Assembly (NCBI RefSeq): GCF_017916325.1
Contig: NC_090155.1
Location: forward strand, 347,501-411,500
DNA from: Leishmania martiniquensis
Lineage: Eukaryota; Euglenozoa; Kinetoplastea; Trypanosomatida; Trypanosomatidae
Direction of reading: 5' to 3'
Length of the DNA stretch: 64,000 bases
Shown here: positions 11,001 to 22,214 of the stretch, piece by piece
Numbering within the stretch: position 1 is the stretch's first letter
Layout of the letters: each line of letters starts with the position of its first letter
Made by a program: the position numbers and the translations under genes
The notes under the pieces: model-generated
What the model saw: the letters and a program-made list of their open reading frames with translations, nothing else
Database searches by the model: none
Told to the model about the DNA's origin: nothing

Positions 11001-11420
11001 CGCTACGTCGTATACCGCTCCTCTCATCCTCTCTTCGAGGTCGGTGCGCGTACCTCCGTTGGTGTGTATGTGTCTGAGTGCTTTCAAAACTTGACAATCG
11101 AGGACGACTCTGACCCGCCTCGTCTTTTCGCCCACACCGCAGCCGCCGTTGCTGCCATCAAAATCGCTGCCTTGATTCCTTTTTCTGTGCATATATAAAT
11201 ACATTGCAGCTGCTTGTCTTTTCGCGGCCCCAGTAGTGGGGAAGTTTTGGGGGCGTGTCAGTCTCGGTGTCTGTGTGTGTGTGTGTGTGACCTGCGCCTG
11301 TCTGTGCTTGCAGCGCTCTTCATCGCTTTATCGCTCTTCCTTATTCTCGTGCATCTCTACTCTTAGCACAGACACGCAGACAACACCGTCACCATCATCA
11401 GCGCCACTTCTTTTCGTCCT

Positions 11421-11513
11421 CTGTATATATGTATAGATATATATATAGATATGTGTGTGTGTAGATATATTTAGAGAGAAAGATATGTATGTGTATGCGT
11501 ATACATGTATATG
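11421..11513. repeat. A/T-rich TATA/GATATG microsatellite block
   Basis: Runs of TATATA, GATATA and (TG)n alternate over about 90 bases inside otherwise GC/CT-rich spacer DNA. Function unknown. Confidence 0.6.
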
Positions 11514-12395
11514 TGAGTTTCCCTCCTACCCTCCTCTCTCTCTTCGTGATCTGCTCATCGAATTTTTCCTCTCCCTCTCTCCCTCCGTCGTTGCGTCGAC
11601 CGTGCTCCAGGAAGGGCTCAACAGCGTGCGTGTGTGTCAGAGTATCCTGTGCCTGTGAGCAGCATTCTTAGCAGCAGCAGCAACAGCGACAGAGGTGGTC
11701 CTTCCGGGCTAAGGAGGTCGGTGCCACCTTGGGCTGTCAGCCCCTCCACTCCTCCCTTCTGCAGATACCCCTCGCACACACACACACACAGCCATTCCCC
11801 TCCTTCATTAACCGCTTGTTGTCTGCCTACCTTTCCGCACTATCGCTCCTCTCTTGCTGCCGCGACCCTCCCTCGCTCTATATTCTTCGCTCTTTGCCGC
11901 CCTTCTGCTGCGGTCGTCACGTTTGCAGTCGTGCAATTTCTGTCTCTGAGCGCCTCTCTGTCCGTCTGCTTCCGACACCGTCTCTTCTCTGGTGCGCGAC
12001 TCTTCCTTCGTCGTGGTTGCTCCCTTCTTCCCTCCCCCTCCCCCTCCCCCAACTGCCCCCACCCCTTCTCTCTCCCTCTCTCGCTTGTGTGCGCGCGCTG
12101 TGCGAGGCGATCCTCAGCTCTTCTCCTTCCGCTGTGCTGCGCCCTTGCCCTTCTCCATCCATCCCTCGTCAACGCTTGTCTACTGGCTCACTACCCTCGA
12201 CGCCTCGTTGGATCAGTGGGACCTCGGGCATCATTTTTTTGCTTTTCGGTCTTGCTTCGTGGCCCACCCTTCTCTCTCGCTCTCTGCTGCCGCGGATACG
12301 CCTCTCTGAACAGTCCCCCAAGCCCATCACCTCCTCTTCCTGTTTTTGTGCTTGACGCTCCGTTTTTTTTTTTCACTGCGCGTCGCGCGCACTCC

Positions 12396-12397
12396 AG
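12396..12397 (+). promoter_or_regulatory. Predicted spliced-leader acceptor AG
   Basis: A run of 11 T (12363-12373) is followed by CACTCCAG. The first ATG downstream is 12452, the kinase start, leaving a 54-nt 5' UTR. Confidence 0.65.
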
Positions 12398-12451
12398 CGC
12401 CTACCGGCGAAGTGTGAAACTCATAGAGAGAGGGGGGCGTGAGGAACAAGT

Positions 12452-15400
12452 ATGGGCTCTCCGTTTAGTCATCCGAGCCACGGCAGAACCGCATCAGCCG
12501 AAGCGGCAGCTGCAAGAATGAGCCCGCCATCAGAAAGACGGCGTCCTCGATGGATGCAGTGCACGATGCCGTCGTCGCCAGCTAAGCCAACGCAGTTCGA
12601 TGGACTGCCGAGGCTGTCTAACTTCTCCCATGGTCTCGATGGTCAAGATCGTGTAGCTCAATCCGGCAGGACGACTGCTGACTCAACAGCCGCTGCCAAG
12701 CCGACGGCCAGCTCAGCGGACGGCGTGCGCCAGCAGTTGCACGCCGCCCTGAAAGCGCTGCCGCTTGATTGGTCCATCATCGATCACGAGGTAGAAGTGG
12801 TCACGGCTCACCTGGCGGCCATCCTTTTAACGAGCCCCCTTCACACGCAGAGCCTCCGTCGAATCCCTGGATCGCCCCTGCCCCGGCGTCGCGCGCGTCA
12901 GCACGGCGTCGAGGAATGTGGTGAAGCGGGTGAGGAAAGGGACGAATATGACTTGCTGCTCAACGTCACTGGTACTGAGGGTGGGCTCACCGAGGACGAA
13001 GAAGCGGCTGTGGGAGCAGAGGAACTGTACGTCAGCGCCGCACTCCGGCTGGCAGCTCTTCAGCTCGGCCGTAAAGGGCTGGAGCGCATCGTTATGGCCC
13101 TCGCCTATCTTGCAAACGGCGGCGAGCCGCAGGAAGCGCGAAAGTCGCGCAAGAGTAGCAGCACCGGCACCACTATCGTGCACCGCGCAGCAAATTCCTC
13201 GCAAGAGGTCAAACACCTCCAGCGTGTTAGGGGGTTCACCAGCGTCACCGCCTCATCAACGGGGAACTGTGGCGCCGCTCCCAAAGTCTGCCCCGGTGTC
13301 GTAACAGGCTTCGTCGGCTCCGTCCACTCCCATACAGGCTCCATCAGCTCACCGATCACTCGAAGGTTCCCAACAGTTCAGCAGGCGTTGCCACTGCCGA
13401 CGCCGCACCCTTCGTCGTCCATGCCAATACTGAGCGGCGCACGCACGTCCCTCCGTGACGGAGTCCGAGTCAGCGCTACGCTTGACCAGCCTACTCTGGC
13501 GACGACAGTGCACCGCGGAGTTGGAGAGCAGCAGCACTCAGACGCGCTCAAGCCCCCGACTTTCTGCAGCTCTGACGATTCGACGCCTGTGTGGGGGCAA
13601 AGTGCTGTTGTGACGCCGCCGCCGCCGCATCGTGTACTGCACTCCGAGTCCCCACTGGGTGGCGGGGGTGCAGAGGCTTTGCTGCGGCCTCGCCGCGTGG
13701 CTGATATGACGTTTTCAACGGACTTCTCCTACGGCGGGCAGAGTTATAACAACGGCCTACTTCGATCCATGAACGCACGCAGCACCATGGTGAGCACGCT
13801 ACGCACCGGCGCGCACGGCGAACTGCTCCTGTCGAGCTCGAGCATTGCTACCATCATGTCGCTGTCCACCGTCTCGGGTGTTGCTGGTGCTATGCGCACG
13901 CCACGCGAGGAGAACCACGGAGGGCTGTACAGCGGCAGCAGCAGCCACAGCAACATTCGCTCGCCAACGACGGTGTCGGCCTACAGTACGGTGTCGTGTA
14001 CAGCTCCACAGGCTTGGGCGTCGAGCGCTGGGATCGGCGCCATCGCGGGTGCCGGCGGCCTCACAAGCCCCAGAGCAAGCATTCCGCACAGCCTGTCGAG
14101 CCTGACGGCACTCTGTGGGGTGCTTGAACCTCGGAGGCGCACACAACTCTACTCGTGCCGCATCCGCGCGGCGCTCCGCCCTCAGATGATGGGAAGATGT
14201 GCTTCGGGACGGGGGCGAATCCACCATACTCGAGTGCTGAGTGACGATCTCACGGCAGCAGGGACCGGCGTGCCGTGCCACCTTCCGCCAGCGATCGGTG
14301 GTGGCCTTTTCATGAGCACTGACGAGTATAGTGGCGTCCTCCCGCTGCCCGCATCTGGCCGTAGTCTCTGGGACTCGTCAGCGCACCCCTCTTCCTCTTC
14401 TTCGGCAGCCTGCCGGGGCACATCGCTGCAGCTGTTGCCTCCCGAGGCGGTCCTCAGGGCGCTCTGTAATGTGTTTGCGCATCTCCACCTCTCTTCCGAT
14501 GACGTGACGAACTTTGTCACGCTGCTTGTCGTTTCCGCGTTAGAGGCGCAGATCGAGGTGCGCATCCGGCAGCTCGCTGCTGCGCAGGAAGAAGGGCTGC
14601 ACAACCAGGGCTTCACTTGGCACCACGTAGGAAGCATCAACGCACCGTCGTCAGTCGCGCAGATTCGTGCAGCGGTGAGCAAGTGCCTGCTCTCAATTGC
14701 CCACCCGATGTACGAGCACACATGCAAGATGCTGAGGGCCGCCGCTGGCGTCGTCGCAAGCGACCTCAGTAGTGCAGACGTCGACTCAACAAGCAGTGCC
14801 TTCACGCAGCAGCAGCCGCGACTGGCACGCCAGATGTATGCAGGAAGCACAGAGCCAGACATCACGCTACGTCGTCCCTCCACCGCTACCTGCGCTGCCA
14901 CGGACGGTGGGTGCAAGCCAGCGCACCTCTCTACACCCCGTGTCAGCTTCGCCTTACACACCTGGCCGCCACCTGCTCCGCCGGACGCGACAGCGCATGC
15001 AGCTCACGAGTCGAAAGGCGCTGCCGGAGATCTGAGCAGCAGCGCGGCTGATCCCTCAGGTCACGTGCAAGCCGTGCATGACTTCTTCGCGGCGAACGTA
15101 CCAATCGAGTGCGCCTCCCCCTTGCGCCAAAAAACTGCCGTGGCAGCAACGCCTGGAGTCGTCGCCAAGCAGAATGTCATGATGCAGCACTACTGGGGTA
15201 CCTGCCCGCAAAGCTCGTTTCCGATGGCAGTGGGAAGCACCTCCTGCTTTCATGTCGCCTCGTCAGCGCGCAATCTCGGCTCAGCGCCGTCGGGGTTGCT
15301 GTCACACAACACAGCGACAGGCACCGCGACTGACAGCGTTCATGCGGCCGCGGCAGCTTCGCAGGTGGACGTGCGCTGTGCGAACAACTACCTGATAGAC

Positions 15401-18229
15401 CTTGAGAAGGCCTTCGTCTTCCACTACGCCGAGGCGCTTCCAAGCAGGGACGGAAGCGGTGGCGATCACTTCGTCAGTGCCTTTCGTCGAAGACATGACC
15501 ACAGCGGCTTAAAAGGCAGTAAAAGCACCCGCTGTGGCAGTTTTTCGTCCGCTGCCGCTGCAACGACACCGCACACACCCCACAGCTGCAGTGACGCTGA
15601 CCCGGAGACGCTGGTCCAATTTTCTCCCAGATCCACCTTGTGGCCGCTGCGTACTCGGCTGCTGGTGCGTCGACATTGCTACGTCTACGTTTACGATGCT
15701 GTGGCGAGTACGATGGCACTGCTCTGCGAGGATAGTCTCTGCATACAGGCGCCGGCCCCTGCAAGTCATTCTGAGATGCAGCGACAGCCGTCACGCGTGC
15801 CGCATACTCATACGCCCATCGTCGTCATTGACCTCAGCAAGTCTGCAGTGGAGAAGGCAGGGCATGGCGTGGAGGTACTGGGTAGCGTGGGCGACGTCGA
15901 AACATTGGGTCTGCCGCCGTCGCATGTGAGCCGTGCCTCGGGGCCAGGTCGGCGGCGCCACTCCATCGCCGCCTCCGCATTCCTGGAGAATGCGGTGCAG
16001 CCAAGCGCCCCTGGTAGCCAGCGCTCCTTCGTGGCAGAAGAGCTGCGGCGCAGGCACGGCTGCACTGCCCATCCACTTGACGGGGGCTTCTCCGACGTGC
16101 TTGACGCGTGCTGGGCAGACGCGGGCAACCGCGACGAGGAGGTATACCGCATGAAGAATAGCAGGGGCACCGCTTACCTGCTGTCGTTTCCAGCTGAAGA
16201 AGTGCGAAGCCTGGGTGCTTCGCATGCGTCCCCCGCGGAGGACGAAGGCGTCGCTCACAGGTTTCAGCGAAGCCGCTTGGTGCCTCCAGAGGCACTGCTT
16301 CTCTCCTCCTCGATGGCCACTCCCTCACCCGCGGCGGGCACGGGCGGTGCGGACGAGACTCGGTGCCGGGAGACGACAAAAAGGGGCGGCGCCGCCGAGG
16401 CGGCGACGCCGGTGAGTCTTGCGGTCCCTCGCGGCTGCGACGGTGACACACGTGGAAGGCTTACTCTTGAAGGGGGCAACGATCCGATTCGCATCGCTGC
16501 ATACCCTCTACGCCTCATCTACCGAGGCGTGCTGCACCACTTCTTCTTCGCCAACCCGAGCATGCGGGATCGGTGGAATCAGCAACTTGTGGAGCTCTCA
16601 TGGATGATGCAGTCACCAGCGTACCTGGAGAAGGCGGTAGCGGCGCCGTACCACGTGGAGCGGTATCTCCGTAACCGACTCAGCTTCCCTATCGTCCCCG
16701 GTGCGTTTGAGCCCCTGGGTATGCTCGGCGTGGGCACCTTCGGCCGCGTGCTACTGGTGGAGCATAGGCTCAGCAAGTGTCTCTTCGCCATGAAAGTCAT
16801 CCGGAAGAGCGGCTTCCGCGGCGTCCGCAACGTCATCGAGGTGAGACGGGAGAAGATGTTGGAGGCTCTGGACTGCCCGTACATCATGAAGATGCACGGC
16901 TCCTTCCAGACCAGCAGTCGCGTGTACATGCTCTTCGACTACCTTCCTGGAGCGGAGCTGCTGCTGCACACGCAGCTGGCGGACAACCATCACTTCGACG
17001 AGAGCACCTCTCGCTTCTACATTGCGGAGCTTGCCGTCGCCGTCGAGTACCTGCGCGTGCGCGGTATTGTGCACCGCGACATCAAGGGCGACAACCTCGT
17101 CCTGGACAGCGAAGGCCACGTCGTGCTGACGGACTTTGGATTTGCGAAAAGCGTTCTGGCAGAGTCGGAAGACCCGAATTGCCCACCCCGTGTGATTCGC
17201 CAGCACACAAGTTGCGGTACACTGGCGTATATCGCCCCCGAAGTTTTGTGCAGCTCGCGCCGGCGCAGCGGCTACGGCCTGGCGGTGGACTGGTGGAGCC
17301 TCGGCGTCGTACTCTTCACATTTCTTACAGGCTACTTCCCTTTTTTGAAGCCGACAGGGCCCGAGACAAGTCACGCCATCGTTCACAGCGCACTCCAGTT
17401 TCCGCCGCAGCCGTCGCTGTCGGGAGAGGCGCGCAGTCTGCTGCAGCAACTTCTTCAGAAGGACCCCGCCAGTCGCATCACGAGCCTCGCCGAGCTGCGC
17501 CAGCACCCGTTCTTTAGCGGCTTCGACTGGACGGCATGCCTCGAGCGTCGCCTGCCACCACCGTTTGTGCTGCATAAAGACTCGTACCGCTCACCCCGTT
17601 CCACGGCAGAAGCGCGACAGCTGCTGCAGGATCGCGTTCGCCGCTCTCTCGCTTGGTCGGCGAGCACGTCCTCGTCGCCGGAAGAGCCGCCGGCGCACTC
17701 GCGTCAGACGACCTCCCACAATCTCACCGTCAAGTTTCAGGCCCCGCTGGAGGAGGAGAAGGCGGAACTGCGCCTCGTCGAAGATGCCTACGGCGCCGAG
17801 AGTATGCCAAGGCCCCTCTCAGAGTCCACCGATGTGTTTGGTCCACTGTTTCAGCAGCAGGAGCGCTGCGGTAGCGATCGTGACGAGAGCGACATCGAGG
17901 ATCTGCGCATGGAGGACTACTACGTTGGCGCCGCTCACTCGACCATCGGGGTGATGATGCAACTAAAGGACAGTGTTGCAACTCTGGAGATGCGCTCGTC
18001 CTCTTCGAGCCTGTCGCTGAACAGTGCGTATCAAGAGCACGCCTACAGTATGGGGCCCTTGCCCGAGGAGAACGCGCATCAGGAGCAGCGGGCCTCACCG
18101 GTAGCATTGCCTTCAATGATGGCACCGCCTAAAGTGCCGCCTCTGGCTGAGTTCACGGAGTCTATGTACGCCAAGGTGGCGCTGGCCAAGTATGCTGGCC
18201 GTGGTGCTGCTACTGGTGCTGGGCACTAG
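12452..18229 (+). CDS. Giant AGC-type Ser/Thr protein kinase with split PH domain
   Basis: The product is 1925 aa. Residues 1 to about 1050 are mostly low-complexity Ser/Ala/Thr-rich, with ordered helical patches near 65-125, 180-225 and 665-770. A PH-like domain starts near 1060 (TLWPLRTRLLVRRHCYVYVY strands) and ends near 1385 (HHFFFANPSMRDRW strand and helix), with about 200 residues inserted. The kinase domain spans about 1418-1710: glycine loop GVGTFGRV (1426-1433), catalytic Lys1448, HRDIKGDN with Asp1543, DFG Asp1561, T-loop HTSCGT with candidate phosphosite Thr1586, and APE. All catalytic residues are present, so it should be active. PH plus AGC kinase is the PKB/Akt-like layout, suggesting membrane phosphoinositide recruitment, but this protein is about four times longer than Akt. 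No clear hydrophobic motif is seen in the C-tail. ATG 12518 is an alternative start. Confidence 0.9.
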   Translation: MGSPFSHPSHGRTASAEAAAARMSPPSERRRPRWMQCTMPSSPAKPTQFDGLPRLSNFSHGLDGQDRVAQSGRTTADSTAAAKPTASSADGVRQQLHAALKALPLDWSIIDHEVEVVTAHLAAILLTSPLHTQSLRRIPGSPLPRRRARQHGVEECGEAGEERDEYDLLLNVTGTEGGLTEDEEAAVGAEELYVSAALRLAALQLGRKGLERIVMALAYLANGGEPQEARKSRKSSSTGTTIVHRAANSSQEVKHLQRVRGFTSVTASSTGNCGAAPKVCPGVVTGFVGSVHSHTGSISSPITRRFPTVQQALPLPTPHPSSSMPILSGARTSLRDGVRVSATLDQPTLATTVHRGVGEQQHSDALKPPTFCSSDDSTPVWGQSAVVTPPPPHRVLHSESPLGGGGAEALLRPRRVADMTFSTDFSYGGQSYNNGLLRSMNARSTMVSTLRTGAHGELLLSSSSIATIMSLSTVSGVAGAMRTPREENHGGLYSGSSSHSNIRSPTTVSAYSTVSCTAPQAWASSAGIGAIAGAGGLTSPRASIPHSLSSLTALCGVLEPRRRTQLYSCRIRAALRPQMMGRCASGRGRIHHTRVLSDDLTAAGTGVPCHLPPAIGGGLFMSTDEYSGVLPLPASGRSLWDSSAHPSSSSSAACRGTSLQLLPPEAVLRALCNVFAHLHLSSDDVTNFVTLLVVSALEAQIEVRIRQLAAAQEEGLHNQGFTWHHVGSINAPSSVAQIRAAVSKCLLSIAHPMYEHTCKMLRAAAGVVASDLSSADVDSTSSAFTQQQPRLARQMYAGSTEPDITLRRPSTATCAATDGGCKPAHLSTPRVSFALHTWPPPAPPDATAHAAHESKGAAGDLSSSAADPSGHVQAVHDFFAANVPIECASPLRQKTAVAATPGVVAKQNVMMQHYWGTCPQSSFPMAVGSTSCFHVASSARNLGSAPSGLLSHNTATGTATDSVHAAAAASQVDVRCANNYLIDLEKAFVFHYAEALPSRDGSGGDHFVSAFRRRHDHSGLKGSKSTRCGSFSSAAAATTPHTPHSCSDADPETLVQFSPRSTLWPLRTRLLVRRHCYVYVYDAVASTMALLCEDSLCIQAPAPASHSEMQRQPSRVPHTHTPIVVIDLSKSAVEKAGHGVEVLGSVGDVETLGLPPSHVSRASGPGRRRHSIAASAFLENAVQPSAPGSQRSFVAEELRRRHGCTAHPLDGGFSDVLDACWADAGNRDEEVYRMKNSRGTAYLLSFPAEEVRSLGASHASPAEDEGVAHRFQRSRLVPPEALLLSSSMATPSPAAGTGGADETRCRETTKRGGAAEAATPVSLAVPRGCDGDTRGRLTLEGGNDPIRIAAYPLRLIYRGVLHHFFFANPSMRDRWNQQLVELSWMMQSPAYLEKAVAAPYHVERYLRNRLSFPIVPGAFEPLGMLGVGTFGRVLLVEHRLSKCLFAMKVIRKSGFRGVRNVIEVRREKMLEALDCPYIMKMHGSFQTSSRVYMLFDYLPGAELLLHTQLADNHHFDESTSRFYIAELAVAVEYLRVRGIVHRDIKGDNLVLDSEGHVVLTDFGFAKSVLAESEDPNCPPRVIRQHTSCGTLAYIAPEVLCSSRRRSGYGLAVDWWSLGVVLFTFLTGYFPFLKPTGPETSHAIVHSALQFPPQPSLSGEARSLLQQLLQKDPASRITSLAELRQHPFFSGFDWTACLERRLPPPFVLHKDSYRSPRSTAEARQLLQDRVRRSLAWSASTSSSPEEPPAHSRQTTSHNLTVKFQAPLEEEKAELRLVEDAYGAESMPRPLSESTDVFGPLFQQQERCGSDRDESDIEDLRMEDYYVGAAHSTIGVMMQLKDSVATLEMRSSSSSLSLNSAYQEHAYSMGPLPEENAHQEQRASPVALPSMMAPPKVPPLAEFTESMYAKVALAKYAGRGAATGAGH

Positions 18230-20212
18230 TTGCCTTCCAGGAGTCGTCGGCGCGGCGCCACCGCGATGGTACAGGAACGGGTGCGTGTTAGCGTTTCCGA
18301 TCACCATCGTGACGACGCGTCCCTGCGTAGCCTTTTCGGAGCAGCATCGCCGCCCTCTTCGTTTCCTCTCGCCCCAGCGACTGTGTGTATTCGTGTGCGT
18401 GTGTGTGTGTGTGTGCAATACAAATGACAAGATGCCCGGTGGACACTTGTTACTGCAAAGGAGTATATTGAGGTGTCTAACCGTCTAGCTGGGCAAGGCG
18501 GACTGCGCTGGGATGGCCCGGCTTCCTCCCCCCTCCCCTCATCTCCTTCCAGCGGTGCGTCAATCGTTTGTTACGCCATGGAACGAACAATTTTTTTTCC
18601 TGTCATTCATGTTCCTGCATGTGCTGCTGGTTGTGTGCTCTGCTGCTCGCCCGCACCCCACCTCCTCCACTGCTTCGCTCCTGCATCTCTCTCCTCTTCA
18701 TTCCTCTCTTCTGTCATCCATGTGCACACCCTCCACCCTTCCTCTCGCCCCACCCCACCCACACACGCGCACGCCTCCACACACCACCACCAACGCTTCC
18801 TCCCCCCTCCCCTTTTTTTGGCACACCCGTACATTAAATTCATCCTCACGGTCGGTGCAAACGCGCTCGCTCCTGCCTCCTCCACACCTCACAACGAAAT
18901 GCGCATATCCCCCCTCCCCCAGAACAGCAGCTTATACAACGAACAGAAAAAAAAACGTTCGAACGACAAGACTCAGCGCAAGCACCAGTCGGCGCCTGCG
19001 CACGCTCTCCAAGGCAGAACGCATCGCCGCCTCCCGCATCTGTTCACCTCCACACAGAAGCCAATACGTGGCCGCAGTTTCGACGGGGGTGGGGCGGTGC
19101 TGTCTTCTTGACGTGAACGCTCACCCACACCCACCCACGCGCACACACAAGAAAAAACGCACGCACGCACACCTACTGTCAGTCCGATCCGTTCTACGTT
19201 TGCTTATGGTGTGACCGGGTCCGAGGTTTTCTTTTTTTTCGCGCTCTCTCTCTGTTTACATATACACAAACTGTCGGCATAAAGGAAGCGGAAGCGCAAC
19301 TGACTAAGCAGCCGCCGACTTCTGCTGGTACAAATAATAGAAAAGGGGGAAAACAAACGTCAGGCGGCGCGACAGCGAAAGAGAGGGTGGGGGGATTGTC
19401 GAGAGAAAGAAAAGGGGGGTAACCCTACGCGTGTGCGCGTGCGTGAGTGCGCTTTGGGGTGTCGGCGTTTTTTTTTGCCATCGCGAGACTGGCGAGGAAA
19501 CGCAGCCCCCGCCACCACCGATCAGGACGACGGATTACCATACGTCATTCTCCCCCGCTCTCTCTTGACGTCGTTGAGCATTTCTCCTCCCCCCCGTGTC
19601 GGCCGTTGACACGCCGCTTGTGCGCTCTGCTCTTGCCGCCACCGCGACTCCCCCACCCCCACCACCACCACCCCTTCTATTTGCTCTCTGCGTCTGGCTG
19701 ATTTTGTGTGTGTGTGACTTTGCATTTTTTCTTGGTTGTTTCTTTTTTTGGTCGTACCTCTCTCGCCCCCTCCCTCAAGCCTCTTTTTCATCTGTGCTTT
19801 ACCCCGTCTCCTCCCCATCCCTCTTCTTCTCTAATTATTCCGGTCCCCCCATTCTCCCCCCTTGGGCGAGGGTCAGTACTACCCTCCCCCTCTCCGCTCT
19901 CGCTCATTGTCGCCTCTGTGGGCTTCTGTGCGTGTGTGTGTGTGTACGCGTATGCCGGCGCTTGTCAGAGGCACACATACCTAGGCACGCGCACCCACAC
20001 ATTAGCACATGTAGCTTTGGCACCGAAACAGCTTTGTGTATATTTGCTTCCGTCAGTCTCTCTCTCACTCTGTGTTTGTGATAATATGACATGATCACAG
20101 CTCCTTCTCTCTTCCGTTCTTCCCTCCTCCCTCCACGTCCTTCAGCTCCCACTGACCACGCCAACAAGCAGATGCAGACAGGTCCTCTACCCCTATCCCT
20201 ATCCATACATAT

Positions 20213-20227
20213 AGATATATATATATA
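20213..20227. repeat. (TA)n microsatellite
   Basis: An uninterrupted AT dinucleotide run. A second similar run lies about 110 bases downstream (20327-20338). Confidence 0.6.
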
Positions 20228-22149
20228 CCGAAGCGTCTCTTTTTTTCGGGGAAGTTCTCCCTAAGTGTGTGCGTGTGTTCTTTACTGTTGACTTCACTCC
20301 CCGACTTACCTTCTCGGTTCGTAAAGATATATATATATCCTCTCCGCTCTCTTCCTTGTCCCTCTCCCTCACCCTCCTTGTCTGCCCGTCTGTGTGCATC
20401 GGACACCCTCTCTGGACTCCATTCTGTGGCGCACTGCCGTGTCTCACGTCGAATTTCTTTTTCTTGTGGCATCTTCTTTTCAGTCGTCCTACTCTCCCTC
20501 TCCTCCCCAGACCCTGCACAGACACGCACAGACCATTTTTTTTTCGGCACTTCCATATCTCCCCTCCTCCCCGCCACCTCTGACCACGTTCAGTGGTCGC
20601 AGGTGTGTACGCCTGTGTGCGGCAACCTCTGCCTGCCAGACGCGCGGCTGCACGCCACTATTCTCTTCCCCCCTTTTTCATCCCCGGCAAACGAACGCAC
20701 ACACACACACACACAGAGAGACGGCACTCAAAAGGCACCCAAACATACGACCATCGCTGCTCTCATCTCATCTCTCTCTTCGCTGATTTCCTCGTTGCAT
20801 GGCCGTTCAATTACCCGTTTTTTTTTTCTTTTTTTAGCTTCATACGCAGCCTCTTTGTTGGCGTTGTTTTTGCTAGCTTTACACGGTCACCTCACCACGA
20901 CTCCTCCCGCGCGCACCTCACTTTTCGGCTCGTTTCGCGGCACTGCTGGCACGGTAAGGGCAAAGGTGTGAAGGTGAAAGAGGGCGTTCCGCGTCGCTGC
21001 TTTTTGCGCTGCAGGTGTCGCTAATCTTCTCGCCGTTGCGGTGCTGGACGTTTACGTAGTTCCCGTAGCTCGGACGTGGAGGGGAGTGCGCGGCGGAGCA
21101 CGTGTCTCGTTGAGCTCACATGTTTGAGTGCACTCTATGCTTATCTGCTTCGTGACTTGAACCATTTCGGCTTTTTTGCTTTACTCGACGCGATCACCAC
21201 CATAGCCCCGTAGTATCAGCCGCAGGAGCACACCGCGAGTGACCATCCACTCTAGCAGAAGTTTCAAGCTGGTCTCCCCTCTCCCCTGCCTCTACCTCTC
21301 CCATTGTTCTCCACGGAACGTACACACACGCGGACGCACTCGGAGCATCAGAGGAACGCTATCCGGCTGCAGGCAAGGTGTCACCGTCGGCATCGGCTTC
21401 GCTCTCTCTCTGCTTCTGTTGCTGTTACGTTCGCCTTCCCAAGCGCCTCTCGAGCCGCCGTTCGTCAACGGTGGCGAAAAACTTGCCCCTCCTCCTCTTC
21501 CCCACTTATTGACGCAGAGAGCGGTCGTTTCCCAAAGTATCGGCAGGCAGCAGACACGGCCTCGCGTTCTCGCGCACGTGAGCCTCGGCGCACCAGGCGC
21601 GTCATCTCCCTCTTTTTTTTTTTCACATATACACGCGCTTAAGCTTACCGTTTACAAAAGAAGGGACGGTGACGCATCTACGTCGACCCTCGCCTCCCTC
21701 TTCACGCTTTGGGGAGAGGAGGGAAGAAGAAACGGAAAAGGGGGAGGGGGGAGACTTATCGTGCCCCTCTCTCTCTCCACCCGCACCACCACCACCCTCT
21801 GTGTGTATACACGTGCGTTGTGCGCGGCTCATTGTGGCGGTGCGGTTGCCTTCGCCCTTTTCTCTCTCTTTCTGTCTGTGTGTGTGTGTGTGTGATTTCT
21901 TTTCCTTGGTGTTCGTCTGTTGGGCGCTCTGCCCCGCAATAGGGGAAAGGGCCCATCGCGGCTTTTTGTGTATACACGAAGAAGACCACGCTGAGGTCTC
22001 AGCAAAGAGACGCAAAACACACATAAGCACATCCGCTGTCCCCCTCCCCCCTCCCTCTCCCTTCATCTTTTTGTTTTTCGTTCACTTTTTCTTGCCCGCG
22101 TGCACACAGACACACACACGTAAACGGCCTTTCTTCTTTCTTTTTTGCG

Positions 22150-22151
22150 AG
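22150..22151 (+). promoter_or_regulatory. Predicted spliced-leader acceptor AG
   Basis: A T/C tract (22128-22146) is followed by GCGAG. No ATG occurs before 22215, which starts the large kinase gene. Confidence 0.65.
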
Positions 22152-22214
22152 CGAGCAAGAAGAGCTCACTCTATTCTGCGTGTCTATCTGTGTGGGCGAG
22201 TCCTTCCATCAACC

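Larger units (their letters stand above)
8010..12451. other. Long spacer, 4.4 kb
   Basis: No gene is supported. The + strand is C/T-rich almost throughout, with (TG)n runs near 8017, 8600, 10750, 10865 and 11270, (CA)n near 8757, 9770 and 11775, a (TA)n block at about 10552-10565 and an A/T-rich block at 11421-11513. Long ORFs (e.g. 9695-10585 and 11634-12521) are artefacts of low complexity. It presumably holds a long 3' UTR and the 5' UTR of the kinase gene. Confidence 0.6.
18230..22214. other. Long spacer, 4.0 kb
   Basis: No gene is supported. The stretch has C/T-rich tracts, (TG)n near 18395-18416 and 21877-21896, (CA)n near 20700-20716, and (TA)n blocks near 20213-20227 and 20327-20338. 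ORFs such as 21239-21895 and 20267-20971 are low-complexity. The frame of the next gene is open back to 21669 but lies upstream of its predicted splice site. Confidence 0.6.

Noticed and set aside
11634..12521. 295-codon + strand frame
   Set aside because: Runs through C/T-rich spacer and out of frame into the start of the kinase gene; residues reflect CT repeats.
16751..17575. 274-codon - strand frame opposite the AGC kinase domain
   Set aside because: Shadow of a conserved, catalytically complete kinase on the + strand.
20267..20971. 234-codon + strand frame
   Set aside because: Spacer low-complexity with overlapping frames of similar length; no coding signature.
21669..22214. N-terminal extension of the 3539-aa kinase
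   Set aside because: Lies upstream of the predicted trans-splice acceptor and translates simple repeats.
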